Assembly (NCBI RefSeq): GCF_002573715.1
Contig: NZ_PDHM01000021.1
Span: 468,625 to 532,624 of the forward strand
Length of the DNA: 64,000 bases
Source: Paenibacillus sp. EZ-K15
Lineage (GTDB): Bacteria > Bacillota > Bacilli > Paenibacillales > Paenibacillaceae
Reading direction: 5' to 3'
Shown: positions 35,425-43,922 of the stretch, piece after piece
How the letters are laid out: each line of letters starts with the position of its first letter
How positions within the stretch are numbered: position 1 is the first letter of the stretch
Notes under the pieces: model-generated
Database searches by the model: none
What the model was told of the DNA's origin: nothing
The model's input: only the letters and a program-made list of their open reading frames with translations
Made by a program: the position numbers and the translations under genes

Positions 35425-35700
35425 CTATCTCTCCGCAAATCCTCCAGGTTCAAACGCATCAGAGTTTACTTCACCAACGCCGCCAAGATGCCCAAATGTA
35501 CTGTTTATCTTTGTCGGGACAAGTTGCATTGTTTTAAAATCATTTAATTCATGCCATGTTAATTTGTTTTTATCTCTATATTTCTTACCAACTAACATAT
35601 ATTCAATTTCCACTTGCGCTTTTGCTACAGGTGAAAAGTCAGGAACTGCATTATATAGTGTATACCTTTAATTCCAGTTTCATTGAATATTTTTTGAATT
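35425..35700 (-). pseudogene. Remnant of an HNH/WHH-type nuclease toxin C-terminus
   Basis: The final 60 codons read LTWHELNDFKTMQLVPTKIN then GHLGGVGEVN, which matches the TWHH...MQLVP...HxGG pattern of WHH/HNH-superfamily toxin nucleases. In frame upstream is PDFSPVAKAQVEIEYML; further back NETGIKGIHY continues only after a frameshift near 35,645. There is no start codon or delivery domain. A DUF6985-like immunity gene follows directly. Confidence 0.6.
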
Positions 35701-35912
35701 TGTGGGTCTGGCGGAGGCTTAAGAGTACACATGGATTCGCCTCGCACACTGATAAAGGCTCGCTTCGTACGAACTGGAAAATTCTGTTTGCCTGAAGGCT
35801 GGTGGAATGTCAGCAGCTTGTCCCGTCCCTAAGTTATAAAGCTGTACTGGAGAACAAAAAAGCGATAATTGGGTTACCAATTACCGCATAGCGATGTCCA
35901 ACAATTTGTGTA

Positions 35913-36566
35913 CTATATTATCACTATTTTATTTTCTACGATGTTTCTAAAATTGGTATAATTTCTCATCATATTATTACCGTATGCACTTACAGCCTTA
36001 TTGCCATTTATCATACTCTCATAATTTTCTTTGAATTCTTTTTTTGTCGACTCGTCTAAACTATCATAGTATCTTTTAGTGGCTTCTTCTGCTAATTCAC
36101 GTGAACCATATGTTAAGATAAAACTAATATCAACCACATAACCATTTGGAGGATAAAATCCTCTAACCGTAACTTGTTTAACGAAGTTATCCAAATCATT
36201 CATACAGCATTCTACAATCGGTATGAATACACTATCTAACCAATTAGTGAATTCTTTAACAACACGATCCCAATTTTCCTCATTTGCGATGTTCCAATAT
36301 AATTGACCACTTGGAACATTGCATTGACGGGTATTAATATGAAATATTTTATCTTTCGATTTTAATGGAGTAATTGCACATTCACCATAAAATGCTACAT
36401 TTTTATCAGATATATTATTCCAACTTGTATAAAAAAACACCTTGTACATGAAATTCTTATCTTTTTTTGTCATCCAATGACCTGACTTAGAATATTTCCA
36501 TCCACTATCTGTATACTGTCCAGATATTAAACTGCATACGTTATCAAATACTTCATTTGCTTTCAT
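35913..36566 (-). CDS. Hypothetical protein, possible immunity protein
   Basis: A 217-residue soluble protein (MKANEVFDNVCSLISGQYTD start) rich in aromatic residues, with GWKYSKSGHWMTKKDKNFMYKVFFYTS, a layout reminiscent of DUF4304-like proteins (a 'tough substrate' beta sheet after a helix), though I am not sure. A GAGGTGTAAAT site precedes the ATG. Position among toxin relics and AT-rich composition suggest an immunity role. The 200 bases between it and the nuclease remnant hold no gene. Confidence 0.6.
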   Translation of the reverse strand: MKANEVFDNVCSLISGQYTDSGWKYSKSGHWMTKKDKNFMYKVFFYTSWNNISDKNVAFYGECAITPLKSKDKIFHINTRQCNVPSGQLYWNIANEENWDRVVKEFTNWLDSVFIPIVECCMNDLDNFVKQVTVRGFYPPNGYVVDISFILTYGSRELAEEATKRYYDSLDESTKKEFKENYESMINGNKAVSAYGNNMMRNYTNFRNIVENKIVII

Positions 36567-36686
36567 ATTTACACCTCAAATCTAAGCCATCTAGGGATCA
36601 TGAGTTTTAAACTCAATCTTTAAATCTTAAACCTCAAGCCTCTTAATAGTAACGATCTCATTTTGGTTAATCATCAGCCAACACAA

Positions 36687-36990
36687 CTAATTTCGAGCTA
36701 TTTCCTTGGATTTTTTATAGCACCAATCATTATTGTACGGCACATTAGAAATATTATCTATGTCCTCAAGAGTATAAAACAATTCTTCCTCAACTCATAT
36801 TTTGCTATGGGATAGATCTTAAGAATAGAATGGGAAAATTGTAATAATAGATCTTCATTATCATAAAAATCGTGTCAGATACTACCGCTTTAAAATATTC
36901 ATTATTCGTATCATCCCATTCAAAACTAACTATTTGATATTCATACGGTTCATCATATACGCTAAAGCAAACGGCTTGTGCTGCTACTTT
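36687..36990 (-). pseudogene. Decayed immunity-type gene interrupted by an IS30 relic
   Basis: Three frames give a continuous-looking protein: YDEPYEYQIVSFEWDDTNNE, then FYDNEDLLLQFSHSILKIYP, then EEELFYTLEDIDNISNVPYN ending at a TAG. The 5' end is missing where IS30 coding sequence begins on the other strand. At least two frameshifts plus the truncation mean it is dead. The family is unknown. Confidence 0.5.
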
Positions 36991-37393
36991 CATTGAACGG
37001 AAGACACGGTTGTATATGGCCGTGAAGATGCCGGACAGAACCGCCCATTCGATGGAAGTTGCTTTTGGTGTGGTAGCCAGTCAATACCCTCAAGGTGTCT
37101 TCCAAACACCAACAACTGACCGAGGAAAAGAATTTGCTTGCTATTCGGACTTGGAAGCCATTCACGACGCTAAAATCTATTTTGCAGACCCGTACACTTC
37201 ATGGTAACGGGGCTCAAATGAAAACGGAAATGGCCTCCTCCGAGAATTCTTTCCCAAGGGCCATGACTTTGCAGAGGTTACGGATGAACAACTAGCTGAT
37301 GCAATAGGGCTAATTAACAATCGCCCCCGCAAATGTCTCAGCAGGAAGTCGGCTCACGAAGCTTTCATGGATGAGGTGTCGCACTTAGCTTGA
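36985..37393 (+). mobile_element. IS30-family transposase remnant
   Basis: The C-terminal part of an IS30 DDE transposase in one frame: IERKTRLYMAVKMPDRTAHS, TTDRGKEFACYSDLE (second catalytic Asp), ADPYTSW-stop-RGSNENGNGLLREFFPKG (catalytic Glu) and INNRPRKCLSRKSAHEAF, ending at TGA 37,391-37,393. The stop after TSW replaces the usual Gln: CAA has become TAA. The N-terminal half with the HTH and first Asp is missing. The element therefore cannot move by itself. Confidence 0.85.
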
Positions 37394-37408
37394 CAATCCG
37401 TCAAATGC

Positions 37409-37452
37409 AAAAGCCAATTTTGACATGAAATCACATGCGAAAATTGGCTTTT
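37409..37452. terminator. Hairpin downstream of the IS30 relic
   Basis: AAAAGCCAATTTT and AAAATTGGCTTTT form a perfect 13-base stem, with T-rich ends on both strands. It may end the transposase transcript or be a bidirectional terminator. The 37,453-37,634 stretch after it shows no gene. Confidence 0.7.
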
Positions 37453-37634
37453 ATTAGCAACTACCAGTTTTTTTGATGCAATAAAAAGTAACGGTTTAAA
37501 ATAAAACTTTTACCAGAGCATTTTGGTACTCTTCATTCCTTGTCTCCTACAAATAAGAGTTTAGAGAAAACCTTCCCCAAAGAAGATATGGGTATAATAA
37601 AAAACTTATATGAATCTTCTTTTGTTTATTATAC

Positions 37635-37853
37635 TTATTTTTCTTGTTTATACCCATTAACAAAGCTATGTATTCCTTTAAAAAATATTTCTTTAACAGC
37701 TTCTGTATAGTTTTCAAATTCCTCTTTAGAAATAATTATATCTAAAATTTGTTTTACTTGCCCATCTATAATAATTGTAACTCCATCTGTTAATTCACCA
37801 CTTTCTTCATTTTTAAACTTATCGTTTAAAATAACAATTTTATTATTTTCCAT
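37635..37853 (-). CDS. Small hypothetical protein at the end of the toxin-immunity cassette
   Basis: A 72-residue acidic protein (MENNKIVILNDKFKNEESGE start, ending GYKQEK) with alternating beta-like strands and a C-terminal helix. I start at the second ATG, 6 bases after AGGAG; it overlaps the upstream gene by 11 bases. The coupling suggests that it works with the 155-residue protein as part of one immunity module. No family is recognised. Confidence 0.6.
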   Translation of the reverse strand: MENNKIVILNDKFKNEESGELTDGVTIIIDGQVKQILDIIISKEEFENYTEAVKEIFFKGIHSFVNGYKQEK

Positions 37854-38310
37854 TTTCTTCTCCTTCAAAATAATTATTTTTATTTATAATCCAATATTTA
37901 TGTTTAGTTTCAATCATATCGTAAAAAATATGATATTTTCCAATCCAACCATCTGGAACATATTCCTCAAATGATGTATATTCCGGAAACATAGAAAACA
38001 GTTGTTTTTGATCAAAATTTACATACAAAGCTGGTTTAAAATTATATAAAGAATCTTCTGCATCTTTTTCAAAATTCTTAATAAATTCCATCCTTATAAA
38101 TTGTGTGTCGACTTTATACTTCAATATATTATTAAAAAATATTTTTGCTGTCTTTTCATTTAATATAGGAATATCTATTCTCTCTTCTTCACAAGTCCCT
38201 TCATCTGTAGTATCTAAAATCCATAAATCTTTTTTTGTAATATACCAATTAAATTCTTTTTTGTATACTGTACCGACAATTATAATCTCTCCATAATACG
38301 GACTTAACAA
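37843..38310 (-). CDS. Candidate immunity protein for the VgrG-linked toxin
   Basis: A 155-residue acidic, aromatic-rich soluble protein (TTG start, MLSPYYGEIIIVGTVYKKEF). GGAGGTATATCAG precedes the TTG. It begins 21 bases after the stop of the toxin-bearing VgrG-like gene, the standard position of an immunity gene, and shares its AT-rich composition with the toxin tip rather than with the VgrG core. The family is not recognised, and the pairing is inferred from position. Confidence 0.65.
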   Translation of the reverse strand: MLSPYYGEIIIVGTVYKKEFNWYITKKDLWILDTTDEGTCEEERIDIPILNEKTAKIFFNNILKYKVDTQFIRMEFIKNFEKDAEDSLYNFKPALYVNFDQKQLFSMFPEYTSFEEYVPDGWIGKYHIFYDMIETKHKYWIINKNNYFEGEENGK

Positions 38311-38331
38311 CTGATATACCTCCTCAATCTA

Positions 38332-40830
38332 TTATGGTACTGTCTTTGCATTTACTGCATACTCTATAAGCCAATCTTTTATTGGTGCAGGTATTTCATA
38401 TGCTACCCCTTCAAACCCATGCTTTTGGAAAACAGTTCTATCTACAATTTTAGGTGCAGCTCCTCCTTGGTTTAATGGGTTTTTAGTGTAATTTCCTTGG
38501 GGAATGGCGTTCTCTGCAATAAAATCATCTAACCATTTAGGAACATCAAATTCAACAATATATGAATCTTCACCTCTTTTATTATGAAAATACTGTGCAT
38601 GATCCTTCCCTGTACTAACATTTAATTGGCTTTTTTTCCATTTAGCGTTAATGTGTATATTTCCTTTTTCGTCAATCAGTAATATATCTTTACTACCATC
38701 ACCTTGTACCCTTCTATATGTAACAAAGTCTTCATCCGTCCCCTCACGCCCCTTCTTCGGCGCACCTTCCACATCCGGTTCTTGTTTGTTATTTACCTTC
38801 AACTCATCAATATGAGGTTGTGGGCTATTAGTAGACGTCTTAGGCTTAATTCCCTTTGTGAAAAGATCCTGCAACGCGTTCTTAACTGGCCTAAGGCCTA
38901 TTAAAAAACCAGAGAACATAGCGCTTTGAGTACCCACAGTTACTGCCCCTGTAAATGTAGGTCTACGTCCGTTAATCAGTTCTGTCAATGTATAGTCAGT
39001 ATATCCACTAGCAAATCCACTAGCAAGCATTGCTGTAAAACCACTCGCTACCTGACTCGTCGTAGCAGGAAGTAATGTTGTAGATGCCGCACCCCCAACG
39101 GGTCCAAATATCCCCCCCGTCACGGCTCCTACAATTCCACCTGTTAATGCACTTCTTAAGTAGGTTTCCCCGCTACTCCATTCTCCCCGAGCCAAGTCAT
39201 TGGCAAAGGTTGCGCCAACTGCACCAACTGCTCCAAATGCAGCCCCCATGAGTACTGCTCCAGCAACTCCGCCAGTAACTACTGTAGCGGTGACTACCAA
39301 GGCAACTACCACTACAACTGCAACGGCGGCGCAAACCTTATCCCAGAAGCCCCATCCGCCCGACTCTTCTTCCTTCGGCGGCGGCGGCGGCGTATAAGTC
39401 TCAATCTCATCGTTATATTTCGGATAGCTTGTCCGGTCGGCACCATCCAGCTTGACCTTGCTTCCGAGTATGTGGTACTCACTTTCAACCGTAAATCCGC
39501 TCAGCTTGCTTAACTTCTTGGCCAGGATCATGTTCGGTGTTCGGAATACCACACGTTTTGGAGTGTACAGCGAAATATCTTCACCAGCGTTCATCGTGAG
39601 CTTCCGGTGGCTTGTCAGGATGACGCCTGCCGCATCATCAAAGCTAATCATTAACGGCTCTTTGGAACCACTGACCACATTAATCGCTGTCGGCGTAATT
39701 TCTAGCTCGCTGCCATGCTCCGTACCGAAGTAGCGGTTGTTGGGATCCCCGGTTTTGCTGCAATCCTCTCCGTTCGTCCGGACACAGCCGATGACCTTGG
39801 CTTTGCTTCCTGCATCATCCGGGAAGTACAGGCTCGCATTCGTTCCCTTCTGAGGCATCGAGTACATGGCACTTCCCGTAGGCGGGGCAAAAGGGAACCA
39901 ATAGGCCGATGCGGGCGACTGCTCCTGATCGATCTCCAAATGCAGCTTGATCTGCTGACCTTTAACATCTAACACCTTACCGTTCATCGAGATGCCAATT
40001 AATTTTTGGTTATGTATCCGATTTTGACGTATGCCATCCCTTCTCGATAAGCGGTAGTTATAGATCAGTTGACCCTTATCCATGGCGGCTTTCATTTCAC
40101 TAATCACCATCGGTTTATCTCGAAACAGAACCTCATCACCAATGGCATAACGTGTACCACTTTGAATTTCGTATGTAAAAAAATCGGTATGATGCACCGA
40201 GGCAGATCCTGACCTAGCATTTTGATAAGCAAGTAGATCTTTACTTGCCGTATACGGCAAATCATCTGGAAGCTGGATGCTGTTCCTGGTTGGCACTCCG
40301 ATGTACATCCGTGGCTTGGCTTCGTAAATATCACTGAACACCACACTCTGAAAATGACTGGCCATCCGTTTGAGGAACTCCCAGTCGGTCTCGTCATACT
40401 GGATGATCGGTTCGCCAATAGAATCATTTTCGCCAACGAGTTGAATCACATCGTACCCGGCATAAGCTTTCAACACGCTTTTAACGAGTTCGCCGTACGT
40501 CATGTTTTTATTTTGGAAGGATCGGCGCCTCTTCTGAGCATCCAACCGGCTCGAGCCGGAAACGGCTTCTATCTCTATGCTATAAATCCCGTTGTGATGC
40601 TTGGTTTGTACGTTGGCAATGAGCCCGCTAAAAATCTTGGTTTCCCCGTCAAACGCCTGAACTTGGTCATCCGTCGACGCTTTGAGTACGGCGTTAACCT
40701 GATCCTGATCATCGACAAGGCCGCGAATGAATAGTCGCCCATGCTCATTCGGCTTCCATTCTATTTGAATGTCTTTAACTATCTTGAGTCGGTATGGCGA
40801 TGTTACTCTTATGTTTTCAAACCCTATCAT
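38332..40830 (-). CDS. VgrG-like spike protein with C-terminal toxin
   Basis: An 832-residue evolved spike. Residues 1-480 are VgrG/phage late-control-D like: YDETDWEFLKRMASHFQ is the family signature, then an OB-fold (GKVLDVKGQQIKLHLEID, YSMPQKGTNASLYFPD) and a short beta-repeat tail (EDISLYTPKRVVF). A linker with PPPPP follows. Residues about 495-655 are hydrophobic and glycine-rich (VAVVVVVALVVTATVVTGG, ALTGGIVGAVTGG), likely helping membrane passage. The last ~135 residues (from DEDFVTYRRV to the end) are a separate domain, AT-rich at DNA level, that I cannot classify; an ADP-ribosyltransferase-like fold is one guess. GGAGGCTAGTTGAT precedes the ATG. Confidence 0.82.
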   Translation of the reverse strand: MIGFENIRVTSPYRLKIVKDIQIEWKPNEHGRLFIRGLVDDQDQVNAVLKASTDDQVQAFDGETKIFSGLIANVQTKHHNGIYSIEIEAVSGSSRLDAQKRRRSFQNKNMTYGELVKSVLKAYAGYDVIQLVGENDSIGEPIIQYDETDWEFLKRMASHFQSVVFSDIYEAKPRMYIGVPTRNSIQLPDDLPYTASKDLLAYQNARSGSASVHHTDFFTYEIQSGTRYAIGDEVLFRDKPMVISEMKAAMDKGQLIYNYRLSRRDGIRQNRIHNQKLIGISMNGKVLDVKGQQIKLHLEIDQEQSPASAYWFPFAPPTGSAMYSMPQKGTNASLYFPDDAGSKAKVIGCVRTNGEDCSKTGDPNNRYFGTEHGSELEITPTAINVVSGSKEPLMISFDDAAGVILTSHRKLTMNAGEDISLYTPKRVVFRTPNMILAKKLSKLSGFTVESEYHILGSKVKLDGADRTSYPKYNDEIETYTPPPPPKEEESGGWGFWDKVCAAVAVVVVVALVVTATVVTGGVAGAVLMGAAFGAVGAVGATFANDLARGEWSSGETYLRSALTGGIVGAVTGGIFGPVGGAASTTLLPATTSQVASGFTAMLASGFASGYTDYTLTELINGRRPTFTGAVTVGTQSAMFSGFLIGLRPVKNALQDLFTKGIKPKTSTNSPQPHIDELKVNNKQEPDVEGAPKKGREGTDEDFVTYRRVQGDGSKDILLIDEKGNIHINAKWKKSQLNVSTGKDHAQYFHNKRGEDSYIVEFDVPKWLDDFIAENAIPQGNYTKNPLNQGGAAPKIVDRTVFQKHGFEGVAYEIPAPIKDWLIEYAVNAKTVP

Positions 40831-40909
40831 ATCAACTAGCCTCCGATCGCATAACTTTTCATGCTGTCCGGTCGCCTCCGCTTATGCTCTTCATATTTGA
40901 CATGTCATC

Positions 40910-41311
40910 CTAGTCCTCATCATGCTGACCACTGCTGTTAAAATGGATCACCCCACCTAGTGAACAGCTCAATTCAGACTCGGTAGTCAGAGCCGACTTC
41001 CCTTCTACCTTTGCCTGCTCTTTGGTCTTCTCCCATTTGCTGCCGGCCAACAGAGCTAGCACGCAAGGCTTCCCCTGTATTTCTTGGCCATCCATCGAGA
41101 TTAAATAAACCGTCTCACCGCTCTGATTTTCCGGACTGCTGCAGATCCCAAAATTCGAAATATTTACTTCGGGAATAGAGTCCGATTCGTTCATCATAGG
41201 CTTGCCATTGACATAGGCTCCGTGGCTATTCGGCAAATTCAGTTTCCGTATATGTGATCCACAATCGCAAAAAATATTAGCGCCACGTACAACATACTCA
41301 TACTTATCCAT
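40910..41311 (-). CDS. DUF4280 PAAR-like spike-tip protein
   Basis: A 133-residue protein with the DUF4280 layout: YVVRGANIFCDCGSHIRKLN near the start, the central ISNFGICSSPENQSG, PCVLALLAGSKW, and the closing SCSLGGVIHFNSSGQ. PAAR proteins cap the VgrG trimer and bind a metal ion; the cysteines and His here could do this. It lies between the two VgrG-like genes, 79 bases upstream of the toxin-bearing one, which fits assembly of a spike-tip complex. Confidence 0.82.
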   Translation of the reverse strand: MDKYEYVVRGANIFCDCGSHIRKLNLPNSHGAYVNGKPMMNESDSIPEVNISNFGICSSPENQSGETVYLISMDGQEIQGKPCVLALLAGSKWEKTKEQAKVEGKSALTTESELSCSLGGVIHFNSSGQHDED

Positions 41312-41342
41312 CAGTTCACGCCCTTCCCCAACTTTCGCTCAA

Positions 41343-41867
41343 TCACTCAACGAGAACTTTCTTCAAGCTAACTCCGATCATATCTCGGCGGAGTATGCTC
41401 TCGGCTACATCTAGGCGGACAATGATCAGAGGTTGCTCACTTTCTTGCACGCGGAAAATTCGCTTCTTCGCCACCTTCTCCTCTTGGAGTACCAGCTTCT
41501 TGATGACGCTTCGATCCGCATTAAATTCACTGCTCGGACTTAGAGCTTCCACTTCCTCGAAAAAAGGCAGGAAGTAAAGACTTTGCTTACTATTGAATTG
41601 ATCCATCAGAGGAATATGCTTAAAAATACATTCCGGCTCGTACATGGCGATCAATTTCTTCAATTTATCTGACAGCAAGTAGAGCTGATGGCTTAATAGA
41701 TCCAAATACTCAGTATTGGTAGAGGCCTTAACCTGAAATATTGTTGTATCTGCAATTTGATGAGCACGTAGGCGATTCATATGGCGTATATCGATTTTTT
41801 GCCGAAGATTTTGTAAAACTGGAGTGTCGGTATAGCGTTCATCCTGCTGCATCATAAAGTAATCCAT
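41343..41867 (-). CDS. Unassigned injection-system protein A
   Basis: A 174-residue soluble protein (MDYFMMQQDERYTDTPVLQN start). I moved the start to the ATG 6 bases after GGAGGAGG; the longer frame would overlap the previous gene by 29 bases. It has a helical N-terminal half (LRQKIDIRHMNRLRAHQIAD) and a beta-rich C-terminal half. It lies between a 203-residue unknown and the PAAR-like gene. It could be an adaptor that loads the tip or effector; no homology is recognised. Confidence 0.65.
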   Translation of the reverse strand: MDYFMMQQDERYTDTPVLQNLRQKIDIRHMNRLRAHQIADTTIFQVKASTNTEYLDLLSHQLYLLSDKLKKLIAMYEPECIFKHIPLMDQFNSKQSLYFLPFFEEVEALSPSSEFNADRSVIKKLVLQEEKVAKKRIFRVQESEQPLIIVRLDVAESILRRDMIGVSLKKVLVE

Positions 41868-41901
41868 GACATCCCTCCTCCATTCACTGCTCTGCCATGA
41901 T

Positions 41902-42513
41902 TCATTCTTGTCCTGTTTCCGGCTGACCATAGAGAAGCTCGCTGCGATCCCGGTATTCCCCTGCCAGAATACAAATATTCGGTTTTTTCACCAGCAAGTT
42001 GTAACCCTCACATTCCAAAATAGAAGGAACCATATTTCTCATAAATTCGATCGCTAACAAATGGTATCTTATGGCTTCAATTTGTAAGATCCGTTCAATA
42101 TCCATCGTCGAGATTTTCCGGGCATAACTTGATTTAACAGCTTCCAACTCCCGCATTCTCTGAAATAAAGGATTAAATATAAACTCTGCCTTCCAGTGTG
42201 AAGAACACTCTACAGGATCAAGAAACCAACGCTCGTCATGAATATCGATGCGATAACTGACCTTATACTCCATCAAGCTTGTCCGCAGCAAAGATAGATA
42301 GATATATTGAATATCTCCCTTCATCCCTGCGTCTTGAAGCTCGGCCGCCTTTTTACACGCTGAATCCACTGAACTCACAAATTCCGCTATAGTAGCATCT
42401 TGATTTTGGATATAGCTTTCAGAAATGATATCCAAGTCACCCTGCCAGCGATCAAACACATGATTTTCCAATAAATGACCCAATGCCTCTTCACGACTCA
42501 TGACAGTACTCAT
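41902..42513 (-). CDS. Unassigned injection-system protein B
   Basis: A 203-residue, mostly helical soluble protein (MSTVMSREEALGHLLENHVF start; DIISESYIQNQDATIAEFVSSVD; LQIEAIRYHLLAIEFMRNMV). Its ATG overlaps the VgrG-like stop by four bases (ATGA), so the two are translationally coupled and the protein probably acts with the spike. The family is unknown. A role as spike or effector adaptor is plausible. Confidence 0.65.
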   Translation of the reverse strand: MSTVMSREEALGHLLENHVFDRWQGDLDIISESYIQNQDATIAEFVSSVDSACKKAAELQDAGMKGDIQYIYLSLLRTSLMEYKVSYRIDIHDERWFLDPVECSSHWKAEFIFNPLFQRMRELEAVKSSYARKISTMDIERILQIEAIRYHLLAIEFMRNMVPSILECEGYNLLVKKPNICILAGEYRDRSELLYGQPETGQE

Positions 42514-43922
42514 TCGATATTCACCCTGCCCCCGCTAAGCGTGACCTCATCCTCCACTTTAAGCGAAGCATTCCCTTGAACGAATTCAATGCCTGACTCC
42601 CCTTGTATGAGAATCTTGGCACCGCCGTTAATTTCGATATCCTCCATGGCCGACAGGGAAATCTTCTTGTCGCTGTTAATTTCGATCCCACCATCATCGG
42701 TGAGTTTCATCAGCAATTGGCCTCCACCAATAATTTCAACTGCGCCGGGTTTAAACACGATTTCTTTGCCATATTTGGTACTGATGCTCTTTACTGACGG
42801 ATCGCTTCGTTTCTCAGGATTAGGGGAGTCGGTGTCCACCGAGCTCGCGGCAAAAGCATTTTTCTCTTGTTCGTCGGGAAAATAAAGCCGTACTTTATCC
42901 CCTTTTTCCGGCATGCAGTACCAGCCGCTCCCATCCGGGGATGAATAAACCGTGGAATAAGCAAACCACATGGCTTCATTCACAGGTTGATCCTGATCAA
43001 TGTTCAGCTTTACCCTGACCTTATCCTTTGCCACATCAAGGATCGTTCCAAATAACGACGTTCCCGCTAGCGCATAAGGATATTCCGTTCGGCAGCGCAG
43101 CCCTTTGGCATCTTTTAGATCGTAAATACTGATCAATATTCCGTTCTCCAGCTTGGTCTCCACGCGGCTGACATACAATGTCCGTCTTTGGAAGGAGACC
43201 GCTTGGCCCAACTCAAACACCTTATGACTTGTTACCGTGTAACTGATGCTATTTTGCTCTGAAATATCCTTCACACCGTTCTCGGATTTCAGCTTATAGT
43301 CTCTTAAATCTTTATTGATAGCGTAGTTGTATTCATCTAACTTCTGGGGATGATCAGCATCAGGCAATCCGACATACAGTTTAATACCGGATTGAGAACT
43401 GACAGGAATTAGTGGGGCGTGAAAATGCGAGGCTAATCTCCTCATAAACGCCCAATCGGTTTCTTGATATTGAACCAGTAATCCACCCGTTTTTTTGCCT
43501 TGCGATGCTTCGTCAATGACATCGGAATCAGGGTAGTTAGCTATAATCCGATGAAACAAACCTTTATAAGGTAGCTCTTTATTTTGGATAGACCCTGTCT
43601 CCTTACGGATATCCATAAGGATGGATGAGCTGTGAGCTTCAATCGCAATACTCCTAACACCACGCGCAGCTTGTACGGAGATATTCGTAATTACACCGTG
43701 AAACAGGGGGATTGCCTTGTCCTTATCCTGGACAGCAACCCGAATGGTATCGCTCGCATTTGCTTGTTCAATATACTTATCCTGCATGTCTTCGGAAATA
43801 ATGCCGCTAATCATCAGCTTGGCATGTTCATTTACTTGTTTATCGATGACCAGTTCCGTAATTCTCTCGAACTTATAATTTGATACCGTAATATTTGCAG
43901 ACGTATAGATGACCTCGCTCAT
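42510..43922 (-). CDS. VgrG-like spike protein without toxin
   Basis: A 470-residue spike: gp27/gp44-like hub (VQYQETDWAFMRRLASHFHAP signature at about residue 150-170), OB-fold (GTILDVAKDKVRVKLNIDQ, YCMPEKGDKVRLYFPD) and a C-terminal beta-helix-like tail made of short repeats (GIEINSDKKISLSAMEDIEIN, GGAKILIQGESGIEFVQG). It is about 40 residues longer than the hub and OB core and has no extra domain, so it is likely a structural spike or a scaffold for separate effectors. The start codon overlaps the EagR-like stop (ATGA) and its stop overlaps the next start, so the three genes are coupled. Confidence 0.87.
   Translation of the reverse strand: MSEVIYTSANITVSNYKFERITELVIDKQVNEHAKLMISGIISEDMQDKYIEQANASDTIRVAVQDKDKAIPLFHGVITNISVQAARGVRSIAIEAHSSSILMDIRKETGSIQNKELPYKGLFHRIIANYPDSDVIDEASQGKKTGGLLVQYQETDWAFMRRLASHFHAPLIPVSSQSGIKLYVGLPDADHPQKLDEYNYAINKDLRDYKLKSENGVKDISEQNSISYTVTSHKVFELGQAVSFQRRTLYVSRVETKLENGILISIYDLKDAKGLRCRTEYPYALAGTSLFGTILDVAKDKVRVKLNIDQDQPVNEAMWFAYSTVYSSPDGSGWYCMPEKGDKVRLYFPDEQEKNAFAASSVDTDSPNPEKRSDPSVKSISTKYGKEIVFKPGAVEIIGGGQLLMKLTDDGGIEINSDKKISLSAMEDIEINGGAKILIQGESGIEFVQGNASLKVEDEVTLSGGRVNIE

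Noticed and set aside
36805..36993. Independent 62-codon minus-strand gene
   Set aside because: Its first codons come from the antisense of the IS30 relic and the protein continues only by changing frames; treated as a decayed immunity-type gene.
37010..37207. Separate small gene of 65 codons
   Set aside because: It is the N-terminal side of the broken IS30 transposase frame, ending at the in-frame TAA.
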